From Clostridiales bacterium (lineage in GTDB: Bacteria > Bacillota > Clostridia > Oscillospirales > Acutalibacteraceae): DNA of 38,023 nt. The notes under the pieces are model-generated. The model worked only from the letters and a program-made list of their open reading frames with translations, ran no database searches and had not been told where the DNA came from. Position numbers and translations under genes: made by a program. The stretch is taken from assembly GCA_022791355.1 (NCBI GenBank), contig JAAVYX010000245.1, forward strand, positions 1 to 38,023. Direction: 5' to 3'. Below are positions 1 to 7,213 of the stretch, in pieces. The first letter of the stretch is position 1. Each line of letters begins with the position of its first letter.

Positions 1-1
1 G

Positions 2-331
2 GAGGACATTCTGGAGGAGCTGGTGGGCGAAATCTGGGACGAGCACGACGAGGTGGTGGAGGACTTCCGCCAGATATCCGAAAGGGTCTACCGGGTCTCC
101 TGCGGGGCCAATCTGGAGGATATGTTCCAGCTGTTCCGTCTGAATGTGGACACTGAGGATTTCGACTTTTCCACCATCAGCGGCTGGGTCATGCAGCAGC
201 TGGGGAAGATTCCCGCCCCCGGCGACCGGTTCGATTATGAAAATCTCCATGTAACGGTTACCAAAACCGACATGCGCCGGGTGCTGGAAATCGAGGTCGG
301 CGTAGACCCTGCGTCCAAAGGCGAACAGTAA
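2..331 (+). CDS. C-terminal part of a CBS-pair/CorC_HlyC-domain membrane protein (hemolysin C/CNNM-like), 5' truncated by window edge
   Basis: The reading frame is open from base 2, so the gene begins outside the window; 109 residues remain before TAA. It opens with EDILEELVGEIWDEHDE, typical of the end of the second CBS domain in CNNM/HlyC/CorC-type proteins. An acidic transporter-associated (CorC_HlyC) domain follows (about residues 30-100, including RVSCGANLEDM and a beta-rich end at RVLEIEVGV). In this family an N-terminal four-helix DUF21 membrane domain precedes the CBS pair, and members are linked to divalent cation (Mg, Co) efflux; that part is not visible. An intrinsic terminator follows at 404-441, so this is the last gene of its unit. 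The family call is solid; the substrate is unknown. Confidence 0.8.
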   Translation, partial: EDILEELVGEIWDEHDEVVEDFRQISERVYRVSCGANLEDMFQLFRLNVDTEDFDFSTISGWVMQQLGKIPAPGDRFDYENLHVTVTKTDMRRVLEIEVGVDPASKGEQ

Positions 332-403
332 CGGGGCCGCCCCTGTTCCCGTAAAGGCCGGCGGCGTTTATATACGCGCCATACATACGGGACGTAACGC
401 GTC

Positions 404-441
404 ATCCGGGAGAAAGCTAACCGCTTTCCCCCGGATTTTTT
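404..441 (+). terminator. Intrinsic terminator after the CorC_HlyC-type gene
   Basis: The arms 404-417 and 423-436 form a 14-bp stem with one mismatch around a 5-nt loop, followed by a T tract to 441. It lies 73 bp after the stop codon. Confidence 0.8.
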
Positions 442-464
442 GTCACAATTTTTATGTATTTCTC

Positions 465-803
465 TAATCGGGCCTATGTATATATTTTCTATTAACCGGG
501 GAAGGTCTTACAGCAAAATTCCTTTCTTATTTGGCTGGATGGGAGGTTTCGCTTTAGATTTGCTTTTCTTGTTTAAGTTTAGCGCGAGGTTTCGCGCCCG
601 GTATGCTTTTCGGGATACTCCATTACTGAATCTAGTAGCGCGGCCCCTTCTTTTGTGAAACGGCAAAAGAAGGGGAAGAAAAGCGCTGCCGCCTACGGCC
701 ACCTCCAGGACTAGGCCCTTCCAATTGGGGGCTTATCCCCATGCCCCCCCCGTTGGCGACGTTTTCGGCCGAAAAGAAAATCCGACGCGAAACCTCCCGA
801 TTA
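465..803. repeat. Gene-free 0.5-kb stretch with nested inverted repeats (possible small dispersed element)
   Basis: No convincing gene lies between 442 and 887. The stretch holds nested inverted repeats: TAATCGGG at 465-472 against its complement at 796-803, and GGGAGGTTTCGC at 541-552 against its complement at 787-798. It also has internal hairpins: GCGCGA/TCGCGC at 582-597 and a perfect 12-bp stem at 644-655/664-675. The GGGAGGTTTC core recurs at about 7976. The layout resembles a non-coding miniature element or a dispersed RNA hairpin, but no target duplication was identified. Confidence 0.4.
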
Positions 804-887
804 ACCAATGAAAGATAGAAAAAAACTGTCGCAAAATAAAAAATAAAACATATATATTTCTGGTATAGCAAGGCGAACCCACTATGC

Positions 888-917
888 TTGACAGGCGAAT
901 AAAGTCCATGCTACCAT
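888..917 (+). promoter_or_regulatory. Sigma-A type promoter for the HAD phosphatase
   Basis: A consensus -35 TTGACA (888-893) is followed after 18 bp by TACCAT (912-917), about 70 bp upstream of the HAD start. Confidence 0.6.
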
Positions 918-989
918 AAATTTGCCCGCGGCTTACAGCCTTTCCATGGCCGCGTCAAAGACAAAGCTCAGCTTTAGGAGGAAGAATTG

Positions 990-1832
990 ATGCCCACACT
1001 GTACGTCTCCGACCTGGACGGCACCCTGCTGCGGCCGGACGCTGCCCTTTCGGCCTTTTCCAGGAACACCGTCAACCGGCTTGTGGCGGACGGCATGGCC
1101 TTTACCCTGGCCACCGCCCGCTCCATCGCCTCGGCCCGTCCGGCTGTGGCCGGTCTGAAGCTCCGGCTGCCGGCCGTTATGATGAACGGGGTCTTTCTCA
1201 CCGATATCGTCACCGAGCGGCACGCATCCGTGGCCTATATTCCAGCCCATACGGCCCGTCGGACGGTGGAGACCTTCCTGGCCCACGGCCGTCCCCCCTT
1301 TGTCTATACCTGCCCCGACCGGTCAGGGGTGGACGTGGTTTACACGCGTCTGCGCAGCGCCTACGAAGAAGCCTTTGTAGCCGAGCGACAGACCCGGTAC
1401 CGCAGCTTCCGGCAGGCGGCCGACTACGCTGTAGGCGATTCCACCGTTTACATCAACGGTATCGACACCCCAGACGTCATCCTGCCCCTTTATGAGGCGG
1501 TGCGGCGTATCCCCGGGCTGGACGCCGTCTGTTATCCCGACAACTACGACAGCCGCTATTATTTCCTGGAAACCTTCAGCCAGGAGGCTGGCAAGTGGAA
1601 GGGGATCCGCCGGCTGGCGGACGCCTACGGCTTTGACCGGATTGTCGCCCTGGGAGATAATCTCAACGACCTGGAAATGCTGCGGAGGGCTCATGTAGGC
1701 GTGGCGGTAGCCAACGCCCAGCCCCAGGTCTTGCAGGCGGCGGACAAGATCATCGGCAGCAATCAGGAGGACGGGGTGGCACACTTCCTTTTGGAAGAGG
1801 CGGCCAAAGGAGAACCGGCCGGCTTTATGTGA
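990..1832 (+). CDS. Cof-type HAD-IIB phosphatase
   Basis: This 280-residue protein has the motifs of a Cof/HAD-IIB hydrolase, which dephosphorylates small phosphorylated metabolites through an aspartyl-phosphate intermediate in the cytoplasm. Motif I is DLDGTLL near the N-terminus (nucleophile and acid/base Asp), motif II lies in FTLATARS, a Lys sits in the GKWKGI segment, and motif IV is ALGDNLNDLEML near the C-terminus, which binds Mg. Length fits the family. The ATG at 990 is chosen because AGGAGG at 976-981 sits 8 nt upstream; an adjacent in-frame TTG at 987 is less likely. It appears monocistronic. Substrate specificity cannot be read from sequence because this family is promiscuous. Confidence 0.88.
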   Translation: MPTLYVSDLDGTLLRPDAALSAFSRNTVNRLVADGMAFTLATARSIASARPAVAGLKLRLPAVMMNGVFLTDIVTERHASVAYIPAHTARRTVETFLAHGRPPFVYTCPDRSGVDVVYTRLRSAYEEAFVAERQTRYRSFRQAADYAVGDSTVYINGIDTPDVILPLYEAVRRIPGLDAVCYPDNYDSRYYFLETFSQEAGKWKGIRRLADAYGFDRIVALGDNLNDLEMLRRAHVGVAVANAQPQVLQAADKIIGSNQEDGVAHFLLEEAAKGEPAGFM

Positions 1833-1983
1833 TTTTTGAACACGAACTTTGCAACGCTTTGTCCTGATGTGGTAACCTATGGTATAGGGAAATAGGATAG
1901 TTCTCCCTTCCCTTACACAAAAATCCATGGGAAACGGCAGTAACTTCAAACAAAAGATATTTTATGGAAAAGGAGCGGTCTCT

Positions 1984-2876
1984 ACGAAAAAATGGTTTAC
2001 AGCGGCAATATCCATTACGCTAGCAGCGTCCGCCCTGTTTTCGGCTTCTGCCGACGCGTCTCTTGTAGGCGTAATCGGCGACAGCGGGCTTCCCGCGTCC
2101 TTCGCAGGTAAGGAAGAACTTATCACACAGCGTTTTAAGGAGGCCTATCAGTGGGCCCAAACCCTTCCCTTCACGCCCAAAATCCGAATGACGGAAACTT
2201 TATTTTTGGAGATTCCTCCGGCGAGCTTGTCCACAGTTGGGTGGAGATGGATGTAAACGACCAAGTGCGCTCTATCGTAATTCAGGATTTTGACGGTGGA
2301 AATTCTACCGCCCATGGCGCATTTTCCCGTAACAATTGGGCGGCCCTGATCTGCGCGGACCCGGAAACCTGCCAGATCCTTATTTTACGAGACGCTCCGG
2401 CCGAATATTTCGCCAAGGGCGGCGGCGTCAGTAACCTGCCTATCGGCAATCCCATCACCAATCAATACTGGCGGATGGAGAACGGTGTCCCGATTCTCTA
2501 TCAGCAGTTTGAGAACGGGTATTTGCGCTGCGAGGATGGCGAAAGCTGGTATACCGATTTCTATAGCAAAGTCGATCTGGGCGACTACTATATAGAGCCG
2601 CCGCAGGCCCCGCCCGCCTACGGCAATATTTATGCGGTAACCAAAGACGGCTGCTCCTGGGAAAATCCTAAGTATTTCTTTTCCGCAGGCGACATAAACG
2701 GCAACGGCACGACCGCCATAGATGACGTAATGGAGCTCTGTAAAATACTGGCCCGGCAAAGCGCGGGAACCGCGCCCACCGCAGTTGAAATGATGCGGGG
2801 AGATTTGAATAGCGACGGCTCTGTCACCATCGAAGACGTGATGGAGCTCTGCAAGCTTTTGGCCCGCAAAGTATAG
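1984..2876 (+). pseudogene. Disrupted secreted LGFP-like module protein with C-terminal dockerin
   Basis: Two overlapping frames together encode one protein homologous to the intact surface protein at 32694-33911. Frame 1 holds a signal peptide (KKWFTAAISITLAASALFSA) and the start of the module (GLPASFAGKEE). Frame 3 holds the rest (LHAQNPNDGNFIFGD, then NPITNQYWRMENGVPILYQQ) and two dockerin repeats (GDINGNGTTAIDDVMEL and GDLNSDGSVTIEDVMEL). The break is a tandem CCCTT pair at 2162-2171; removing one copy restores a frame that matches the paralogue. The position equivalent to the paralogue's ATG reads ACG (1984-1986), 8 nt after AGGAG (1971-1975). An upstream in-frame ATG at 1927 has no evident ribosome site. 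Dockerins attach proteins to cohesins, so the ancestor was probably secreted and scaffold-bound. A phase-variable gene or a sequencing error are alternatives. Confidence 0.8.
2162..2171 (+). repeat. CCCTT tandem duplication causing a frameshift
   Basis: Two adjacent copies of CCCTT (2162-2166, 2167-2171) lie inside the LGFP-like/dockerin gene. With a single copy the reading frame continues exactly as in the paralogue on the minus strand. This is typical of a slipped-strand or duplication event. Confidence 0.75.
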
Positions 2877-2905
2877 CCAACCCTCGTCCACACATCATAT
2901 GCACA

Positions 2906-2951
2906 AACAGGCCCGCACCGGACAAATGCGTTCGGCGCGGGCCTGTTATAT
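2906..2951 (+). terminator. Terminator after the dockerin gene
   Basis: AACAGGCCCGC (2906-2916) pairs perfectly with 2937-2947, with extra pairing inside the loop. A T/A-rich tail follows. It lies about 30 bp after the stop codon. Confidence 0.65.
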
Positions 2952-2975
2952 TATAATCAGATATTTATAAATAGC

Positions 2976-3034
2976 AAAAACAGGCCTTAACCCCTCGATT
3001 TCCGCGAGCATGCGGAAACAGGGCAAAGCCTGTA
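2976..3034 (-). terminator. Terminator of rpsT
   Basis: On the minus strand, ACAGGCTT (3033-3026) pairs with AGGCCTGT (2987-2980), enclosing a smaller TCCGC/GCGGA hairpin, and a run of five T residues follows (2980-2976). It lies directly downstream of rpsT. Confidence 0.6.
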
Positions 3035-3054
3035 AACTGCCTCATAAGATACCC

Positions 3055-3321
3055 TTACGAAACCTTGGCTTTATTCAGCTTGACAGTCAGAGCGGACTTC
3101 TTCCGGGCGGCGGTGTTCTTATGCAGAATTCCCTTGGAAACGGCCTGGTCGATCTTCTTGATGGCGGCCTTTACGCTACCTTCCACATCAGCGGTGTTGC
3201 CGGTGAGGGCTGCGTCGGCCTTCTTGATCTCAGACTTCAGAGCAGAACGATAGCTCTTGTTCCGCAGATTCTTCTTCTCGGAAACGATGACCCGCTTCTT
3301 GGCGGACTTAATATTGGGCAT
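3055..3321 (-). CDS. rpsT: Small ribosomal subunit protein bS20
   Basis: This 88-residue, Lys/Arg-rich protein starts MPNIKSAKKRV, the hallmark N-terminus of ribosomal protein S20, which binds 16S rRNA early in 30S assembly. Helical stretches follow, such as RNKSYRSALKSEIKKA and AAIKKIDQAVSKGILHKNTA, and the KSALT region near the end is also typical. The start at 3321 is fixed by GGAGG about 7 nt upstream; a longer reading frame to 3384 has no support and overlaps the promoter. It is a single-gene unit with its own promoter (3356-3384) and terminator (2976-3034). Confidence 0.97.
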   Translation of the reverse strand: MPNIKSAKKRVIVSEKKNLRNKSYRSALKSEIKKADAALTGNTADVEGSVKAAIKKIDQAVSKGILHKNTAARKKSALTVKLNKAKVS

Positions 3322-3355
3322 GATTCCACCTCCTTGCCAACACTTAAGTAAAGAT

Positions 3356-3384
3356 ATATTACCACTTTTTCCGCTGTTTTGCAA
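3356..3384 (-). promoter_or_regulatory. Promoter of rpsT
   Basis: On the minus strand, TTGCAA (3384-3379) is separated by 17 bp from TAATAT (3361-3356). It lies 35 bp upstream of the rpsT start. Confidence 0.65.
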
Positions 3385-3477
3385 GTTCTTTTTCTGAATT
3401 GCCCCGCTTTTCCCGGACTTTAAAAAACAGACGGCTTTCTTTCGGCCGTTTTGTTCATATTGGCGGCTTCACAGCCC

Positions 3478-3612
3478 TCAGACCACCGGCGGCCAGCCGC
3501 CGTATTCCCACAGCAGCTCCTCCGTACCGGCGGGCAGCGTTCGGATCACGCGAAAGCCGCATTTTTCCAGAACCCGACAGGAGGCCGGATTGCGCCGTTC
3601 TGTCTGGGTCCG
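3478..3612 (-). pseudogene. 3' remnant of a GNAT acetyltransferase
   Basis: About 45 residues read RTQTERRNPASCRVLEKCGF, then a short beta-strand segment ending ELLWEYGG. NPASxxxxEKxGF is the typical last acetyl-CoA-binding segment of GNAT acetyltransferases. The upstream two-thirds of the domain is absent: the frame runs into the pduL terminator at 3664-3701. A weak hairpin with a T run on the minus strand (about 3422-3454) may be its old terminator. It is best read as a decayed gene; no start or ribosome site is evident. Confidence 0.6.
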
Positions 3613-3663
3613 GACAGCCCGTGCCCCAGGCCCAAAAAAGTTTCCGGCGGCTACGCATACAGG

Positions 3664-3701
3664 TTTTAAAAGGGCCGGCAAGCGCTTTCCCTTGCCGGCC
3701 C
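3664..3701 (-). terminator. Terminator of pduL
   Basis: A perfect 11-bp stem (3701-3691 with 3682-3672) has an 8-nt loop and is followed on the minus strand by TTTT. It begins 9 bp after the pduL stop. Confidence 0.85.
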
Positions 3702-3709
3702 GTCTTCTA

Positions 3710-4285
3710 TCAGTCCAGAATCTGGGCGGTACAGCTGCCGGTCATACCGGCGGCGTTGGCCTCGTCGGTATCCAGATGCATGGCCAAAGCGTACTTTTCG
3801 CTGACCCGGCAAATGACGTCGCCGAAGACCAGGCTGCGGCCGGGGGTATTGACGGCCACGCGGACTACCTGCTTATCCTGCATGCCGTATTTTTCGGCGT
3901 CGGCAGGCGTCATATGAATGTGCCGCTTGGCAACGATGACGCCCGCGGGCAAATCCACCTCGCCGCAGGGACCGACCAGCTTACAGGGGGCCGAGCCCTC
4001 CAGTTCTCCCGACTCGCGGATAGGGGCGGCAAGGCCGATGGAGCGCGCGTCGGTCATGGACAGCTCCACCTGAGATTCGGGGCGGACGGGGCCTAGGATG
4101 GAAACGTTTTTCAGCTCACGCTTGGGGCCTACCACCGTCACCCGCTCCTCGCAGGCGAACTGACCGGGCTGGGACAGATCCTTTTTATTGGTGAGCTGAT
4201 ACCCTTCCCCAAAGAGAACGGCCAGGTGCTCTTGGGACAGATGGACATGGCGGGCGGAAATTTCCGCAAGGACAGGCTTTTCCAT
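3710..4285 (-). CDS. pduL: Phosphate propanoyltransferase / PduL-type phosphotransacetylase
   Basis: This 191-residue protein is the PduL-type phosphotransacylase, which interconverts acyl-CoA and acyl-phosphate (acetyl or propanoyl) before ATP formation by an acyl kinase. Both His-rich metal-binding motifs are present: SARHVHLS (residues 10-17, His13 and His15) and KRHIHM (Arg121, His122, His124), each opening one half of the duplicated beta-barrel. The protein starts directly with the domain and lacks the N-terminal encapsulation extension of microcompartment versions. There are no microcompartment genes nearby, so a free cytosolic role in acetate or propionate formation is likely. It has its own promoter and terminator. 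Confidence 0.93.
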   Translation of the reverse strand: MEKPVLAEISARHVHLSQEHLAVLFGEGYQLTNKKDLSQPGQFACEERVTVVGPKRELKNVSILGPVRPESQVELSMTDARSIGLAAPIRESGELEGSAPCKLVGPCGEVDLPAGVIVAKRHIHMTPADAEKYGMQDKQVVRVAVNTPGRSLVFGDVICRVSEKYALAMHLDTDEANAAGMTGSCTAQILD

Positions 4286-4372
4286 AATTTTTCATTCCTC
4301 TTTCTCCGCGCGGCCGTTGATTTACAAAACTATAGGACCGTCCCGCGCGGCGGGCGGCCTGCTTTTAAAAAT

Positions 4373-4401
4373 ATTGTAGCAGTCGCGGTCCCAATTTGCA
4401 A
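4373..4401 (-). promoter_or_regulatory. Promoter of pduL
   Basis: On the minus strand, TTGCAA (4401-4396) and TACAAT (4378-4373) are 17 bp apart, about 90 bp upstream of pduL. It is back to back with the plus-strand promoter at 4409-4437. Confidence 0.7.
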
Positions 4402-4408
4402 GACCTGT

Positions 4409-4437
4409 TTGCGTCCGGCGGAAAAAAATGCTATAAT
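4409..4437 (+). promoter_or_regulatory. Promoter of the structured RNA / udg unit
   Basis: TTGCGT (4409-4414) and a perfect TATAAT (4432-4437) are separated by 17 bp. Transcription would begin near 4443-4445, about 255 nt before the next gene. Confidence 0.75.
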
Positions 4438-4443
4438 GGGTTG

Positions 4444-4633
4444 GGCAAAACAGGTCGAATACAGGCGAACGGTATTGGTCGGCCTTGAGGCTTTACGAAG
4501 GTGCGCCTGCCGCGCTCCTGTAAACCTATATAACCTTTGCGGACAAAAGGCGGTATACCCTTTGTATACCTTGATCGCGTCTGGCAAGACGGAGCGCCTC
4601 GGTTCGGCCAAATATCCGGTCCCTGCAAGACCT
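4444..4633 (+). ncRNA. Candidate structured RNA (stand-alone ncRNA or long leader of udg), class unknown
   Basis: The roughly 190 nt after a strong promoter folds by eye into a long irregular closing stem around several hairpins. Closing pairs are AGGTC 4452-4456/4629-4633, CAGG 4462-4465/CCTG 4622-4625, CGGTATT 4470-4476/4611-4618 with a bulge, GGCC 4481-4484/4606-4609, and GAGGC 4487-4491/GCCTC 4596-4600. Enclosed are hairpin A (TTTAC 4492-4496/GTAAA 4520-4524, with AGG/CCT and GCGC/GCGC inside), B (CCTTT 4534-4538/AAAGG 4546-4550), C (GGTATAC 4552-4558/GTATACC 4564-4570) and D (CGTC 4578-4581/GACG 4588-4591). I do not recognise it as 6S RNA, RNase P RNA, tmRNA or SRP RNA. No clear terminator follows, so it may be a 5' leader of udg. 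The fold is manual. Confidence 0.55.
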
Positions 4634-4699
4634 CATTCGCCGAATCGCCGGCCGGCGGTCCCGACTGCTTGAGGGCCGGCAATGAACGGGAGACAAGCT

Positions 4700-5266
4700 A
4701 TGAACGAAAAATGGAACGCTCTGAAAGAACGCTGCAAGGCCTGCCAGGCCTGTCCTCTCTGGGAAACTCGTACCAATGTGGTTTTTGGCGACGGCAATCC
4801 GGATACCGATATTTTGTTTATCGGCGAGGGGCCGGGTCAGCAGGAGGATTTGACCGGCCGGGCCTTTGTGGGACGGGCCGGCCAGCTTTTGGATAAATAT
4901 CTGGCTGCCGTTGACCTGGACCGCACCCAAATCTACATCGGCAACATGGTCAAGTGCCGGCCGCCCCAAAACCGGGATCCTAAGCCGGAGGAGACCGAAA
5001 GCTGTATCGGGTATCTGCGGGAGCAGGTGCGCATCATCCAGCCCAAAATCATCGTATGCTTAGGCCGTATCGCGGCCTGCCGCCTCATCGACCCGGCCTT
5101 TAAGGTCACCCGGCAGCACGGAGAATGGATACAAAAAGGGGACATCCGTTTTATGGGCACCTTCCACCCCGCCGCCCTGCTGCGCAATCCCGGCCAGAAG
5201 CCGGCGGCCTACGAGGATTTTCTCAAAATCCGCGCCGCCTTAGACGAACTGGCCGCCTTCAAATAG
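4700..5266 (+). CDS. Type 4 uracil-DNA glycosylase (Fe-S)
   Basis: This 188-residue enzyme removes uracil from DNA in base-excision repair. Motif A is GEGPGQQED (residues 43-50) and motif B is HPAALLRNP near residue 155. Four cysteines suit the [4Fe-4S] cluster of families 4/5: Cys12, Cys15, Cys86 and Cys102 (CxxC ... CxxxxxC-type spacing as in type 4 enzymes). A conserved NMVKCRPPQNRDPKPEE segment precedes the last cysteine. The ATG at 4700 is preferred because GGGAG lies 7-8 nt upstream; an in-frame ATG at 4682 has a poorer site. It probably shares a transcript with the structured RNA upstream. Confidence 0.95.
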   Translation: MNEKWNALKERCKACQACPLWETRTNVVFGDGNPDTDILFIGEGPGQQEDLTGRAFVGRAGQLLDKYLAAVDLDRTQIYIGNMVKCRPPQNRDPKPEETESCIGYLREQVRIIQPKIIVCLGRIAACRLIDPAFKVTRQHGEWIQKGDIRFMGTFHPAALLRNPGQKPAAYEDFLKIRAALDELAAFK

Positions 5267-5383
5267 TTCTGCCCAAAGCGTTTTGTATATGGCGGGAAAG
5301 GAGCCCTTGGCCGGATTTTGGATAGGGGATATTTGTATTTTGTATAGCTGTACGCTATAGCATCTATAAAATAATCAATTGTT

Positions 5384-5836
5384 TCATGAGCCATTTTCTT
5401 CATTGACTGCGGCGATTAAACCCCATATTATATTTCGAGGCAAATAAAACTTACCTGGTTCGAAATTACCAATCATTGTTTGGTTTACAAAAACAATCGT
5501 GTCTTCCATACTACATGTATGGACCAAACTACATCTAATTGCATGGTAGATAATTTGTTCTATATCCACATAACCGCCTTTATCCGGAATCACATTATCA
5601 ATTTTAAAATCAATTCTTATTCTAATTTTTGACGCTTCAACGCCTGGAAATCCTACCTTACTTATTGTTCGAAAATGCTGCGACAAAAAACTTTTATATC
5701 TATTTGTAACTGATAATGCAGGGTATGTTTTTGCAGCGCATGCGTCTATTGCATTACACACTAAACAGAGCGCTTCATTATAATGACTATTTTGATACAA
5801 CGTCTTTGCAGCTTGAATAAATGAATCTATACTCAT
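5384..5836 (-). CDS. HEPN-like hypothetical protein in an AT-rich island
   Basis: This 150-residue, mostly helical protein begins MSIDSFIQAAKTLYQNSHYN, a start typical of helical repeat/HEPN-fold proteins. It contains RCSLVH (Arg101 to His106), which matches the Rx4H motif of HEPN ribonucleases, followed by an acidic helix. An excellent AGGAGGT lies 7 nt before the ATG. The gene and its flanks are clearly AT-richer than everything around them, suggesting recent acquisition. No partner nucleotidyltransferase or antitoxin is adjacent. The fold is a motif-level guess; it could be a stand-alone defence or immunity protein or simply an uncharacterised family. Confidence 0.55.
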   Translation of the reverse strand: MSIDSFIQAAKTLYQNSHYNEALCLVCNAIDACAAKTYPALSVTNRYKSFLSQHFRTISKVGFPGVEASKIRIRIDFKIDNVIPDKGGYVDIEQIIYHAIRCSLVHTCSMEDTIVFVNQTMIGNFEPGKFYLPRNIIWGLIAAVNEENGS

Positions 5837-5947
5837 ACTTATGACCTCCTACCAGTTAGCAAACGATATTTATGTCCTTTCTTCGTGGTGGGAACGAACC
5901 CCGCCGACATAAATCCTAAAGCGTGATCTATTTCAGGCTAAACACCT

Positions 5948-7213
5948 TTAGGAAACCGGCTGCAAATAGAGATAAAGGGTTGAGCCGTTCTGCATGACGT
6001 GTACTTGGGACGGCCGGTCGATTCCTTCCATCAGCCGGACGATGTACCGCTCCCCTTGGAACAGGTTTTCCCGAAAGGTATGCAGCGCCGCCTGATCGGC
6101 AAAGCGGACGCGCAGGGCCGGAACGTCTTGCTGCTGCCGGTCGGCTAAGAGCGTCCCGCCCCGGACAGCCGCATCCGCAAAGCCGGCTTCCTCCCCTTCG
6201 ACGGTCAAATCGTACAAACTGTCCCGCTGGGGTAGCGGCGACGGACAGTCTGGAACTCTGCCGGTCAGCGGGCCGGTATAGTTTACCCCTCCTGTCAGAA
6301 CCTCCGCGTCCGACAGGCCGAAATAGTCGGGCAGCATATAAGCCGGCGACATGCCTTCTTTACTAAAATATGCCTGCTGAGACTCCTTATACTGGATGGC
6401 GGCGGTAACGTCTATATGATACCACCGCCCGTCCAGCCGGGCCAGGTTCCAGACATGACCGTATTCCCGGCCCACGTCCCGGCCCCGGTAATAAACCTTA
6501 TAACAGGCGATACCCTTCATCCGGCAAAATAGCTGAAAGGCCCCCGCGATCCCGTTGCACTGGGCTTTTTTATCCGCCAGAGCGCCTTGTATGGTAAAAT
6601 TCCAGCCAAATCCCTCCTCCGAATCCCCTTCGGCCTGGTAATCGATTGTATCTACCATGTATGCGTAAATCCCATAGGCTCCGGCGGCCTGGGGCCCCAG
6701 CTCCCCGGCTGGTACGGCCGGCATCGCCTCCAGCTGCCGGCCGGCCTCCTCCAGGCAGCCCTCGTCCGCGATATAGGCCAGCTCGGCCGCGGGAATGGTA
6801 ACGGTAAGATATCCCTCCTCGTCCCGCTCCACGCCAAACTGTCCCCGCACTAAGGTTGTCATGAAATGGGGCTGGTCGGCCTTGAGCATGGATACCAGCC
6901 ACATGATATCCTCAAAGCCGTATATGGCTCGGGTATGCAGGCGCAGGGAGGTTACCTGATGCTCATAAGCGTATTGCAGGGCTTTGTAAAGCAGCAGAGG
7001 CTCGCCCGACAGGGCCGGCTGGCAAAGCAGTTCCCGGTCGCCGTAGGTCCCCTGGTAATCCGCCAGCGCCTGCCGCTCCATGGGCTGGCCGTCCATATAA
7101 ACCCGCCGGTCGGGCCGGGGCCACAAACGGATGCAGAGCAGGGCCGATAAGGTCAAGACGGCCGTCAACAGAACCGCCGTTCCGATCAGCAGCCTTTTTT
7201 TCCTTCCGGTCAT
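5948..7213 (-). CDS. Membrane-anchored transglutaminase-like (cysteine protease fold) protein
   Basis: This 421-residue protein has an N-terminal membrane anchor (residues 8-29, after a Lys/Arg-rich start) and a transglutaminase-like domain with a complete catalytic triad: Cys219 in KKAQCNGIAGAF, His253 in YGHVWN and Asp268 in WYHIDVT. Bacterial members are mostly extracytoplasmic peptidases or protein cross-linkers; the substrate here is unknown. The C-terminal ~130 residues show no recognised domain. The ATG overlaps the stop of the upstream DUF2161-like gene (7210-7213), so the two are translationally coupled, although a functional link is not obvious. Confidence 0.82.
   Translation of the reverse strand: MTGRKKRLLIGTAVLLTAVLTLSALLCIRLWPRPDRRVYMDGQPMERQALADYQGTYGDRELLCQPALSGEPLLLYKALQYAYEHQVTSLRLHTRAIYGFEDIMWLVSMLKADQPHFMTTLVRGQFGVERDEEGYLTVTIPAAELAYIADEGCLEEAGRQLEAMPAVPAGELGPQAAGAYGIYAYMVDTIDYQAEGDSEEGFGWNFTIQGALADKKAQCNGIAGAFQLFCRMKGIACYKVYYRGRDVGREYGHVWNLARLDGRWYHIDVTAAIQYKESQQAYFSKEGMSPAYMLPDYFGLSDAEVLTGGVNYTGPLTGRVPDCPSPLPQRDSLYDLTVEGEEAGFADAAVRGGTLLADRQQQDVPALRVRFADQAALHTFRENLFQGERYIVRLMEGIDRPSQVHVMQNGSTLYLYLQPVS

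Noticed and set aside
440..658. A 72-residue plus-strand frame in the inverted-repeat region
   Set aside because: No ribosome site, no similarity that I recognise, and the inverted repeats better explain the sequence.
4444..4633. Identification of the structured RNA as 6S RNA
   Set aside because: 6S RNA is a rod with one central bubble; this candidate encloses four separate hairpins, so the name is not supported.
4226..4672. A 148-residue plus-strand frame covering the pduL start and the structured RNA
   Set aside because: Overlaps two opposed promoters and the RNA fold; composition is not protein-like and there is no ribosome site.
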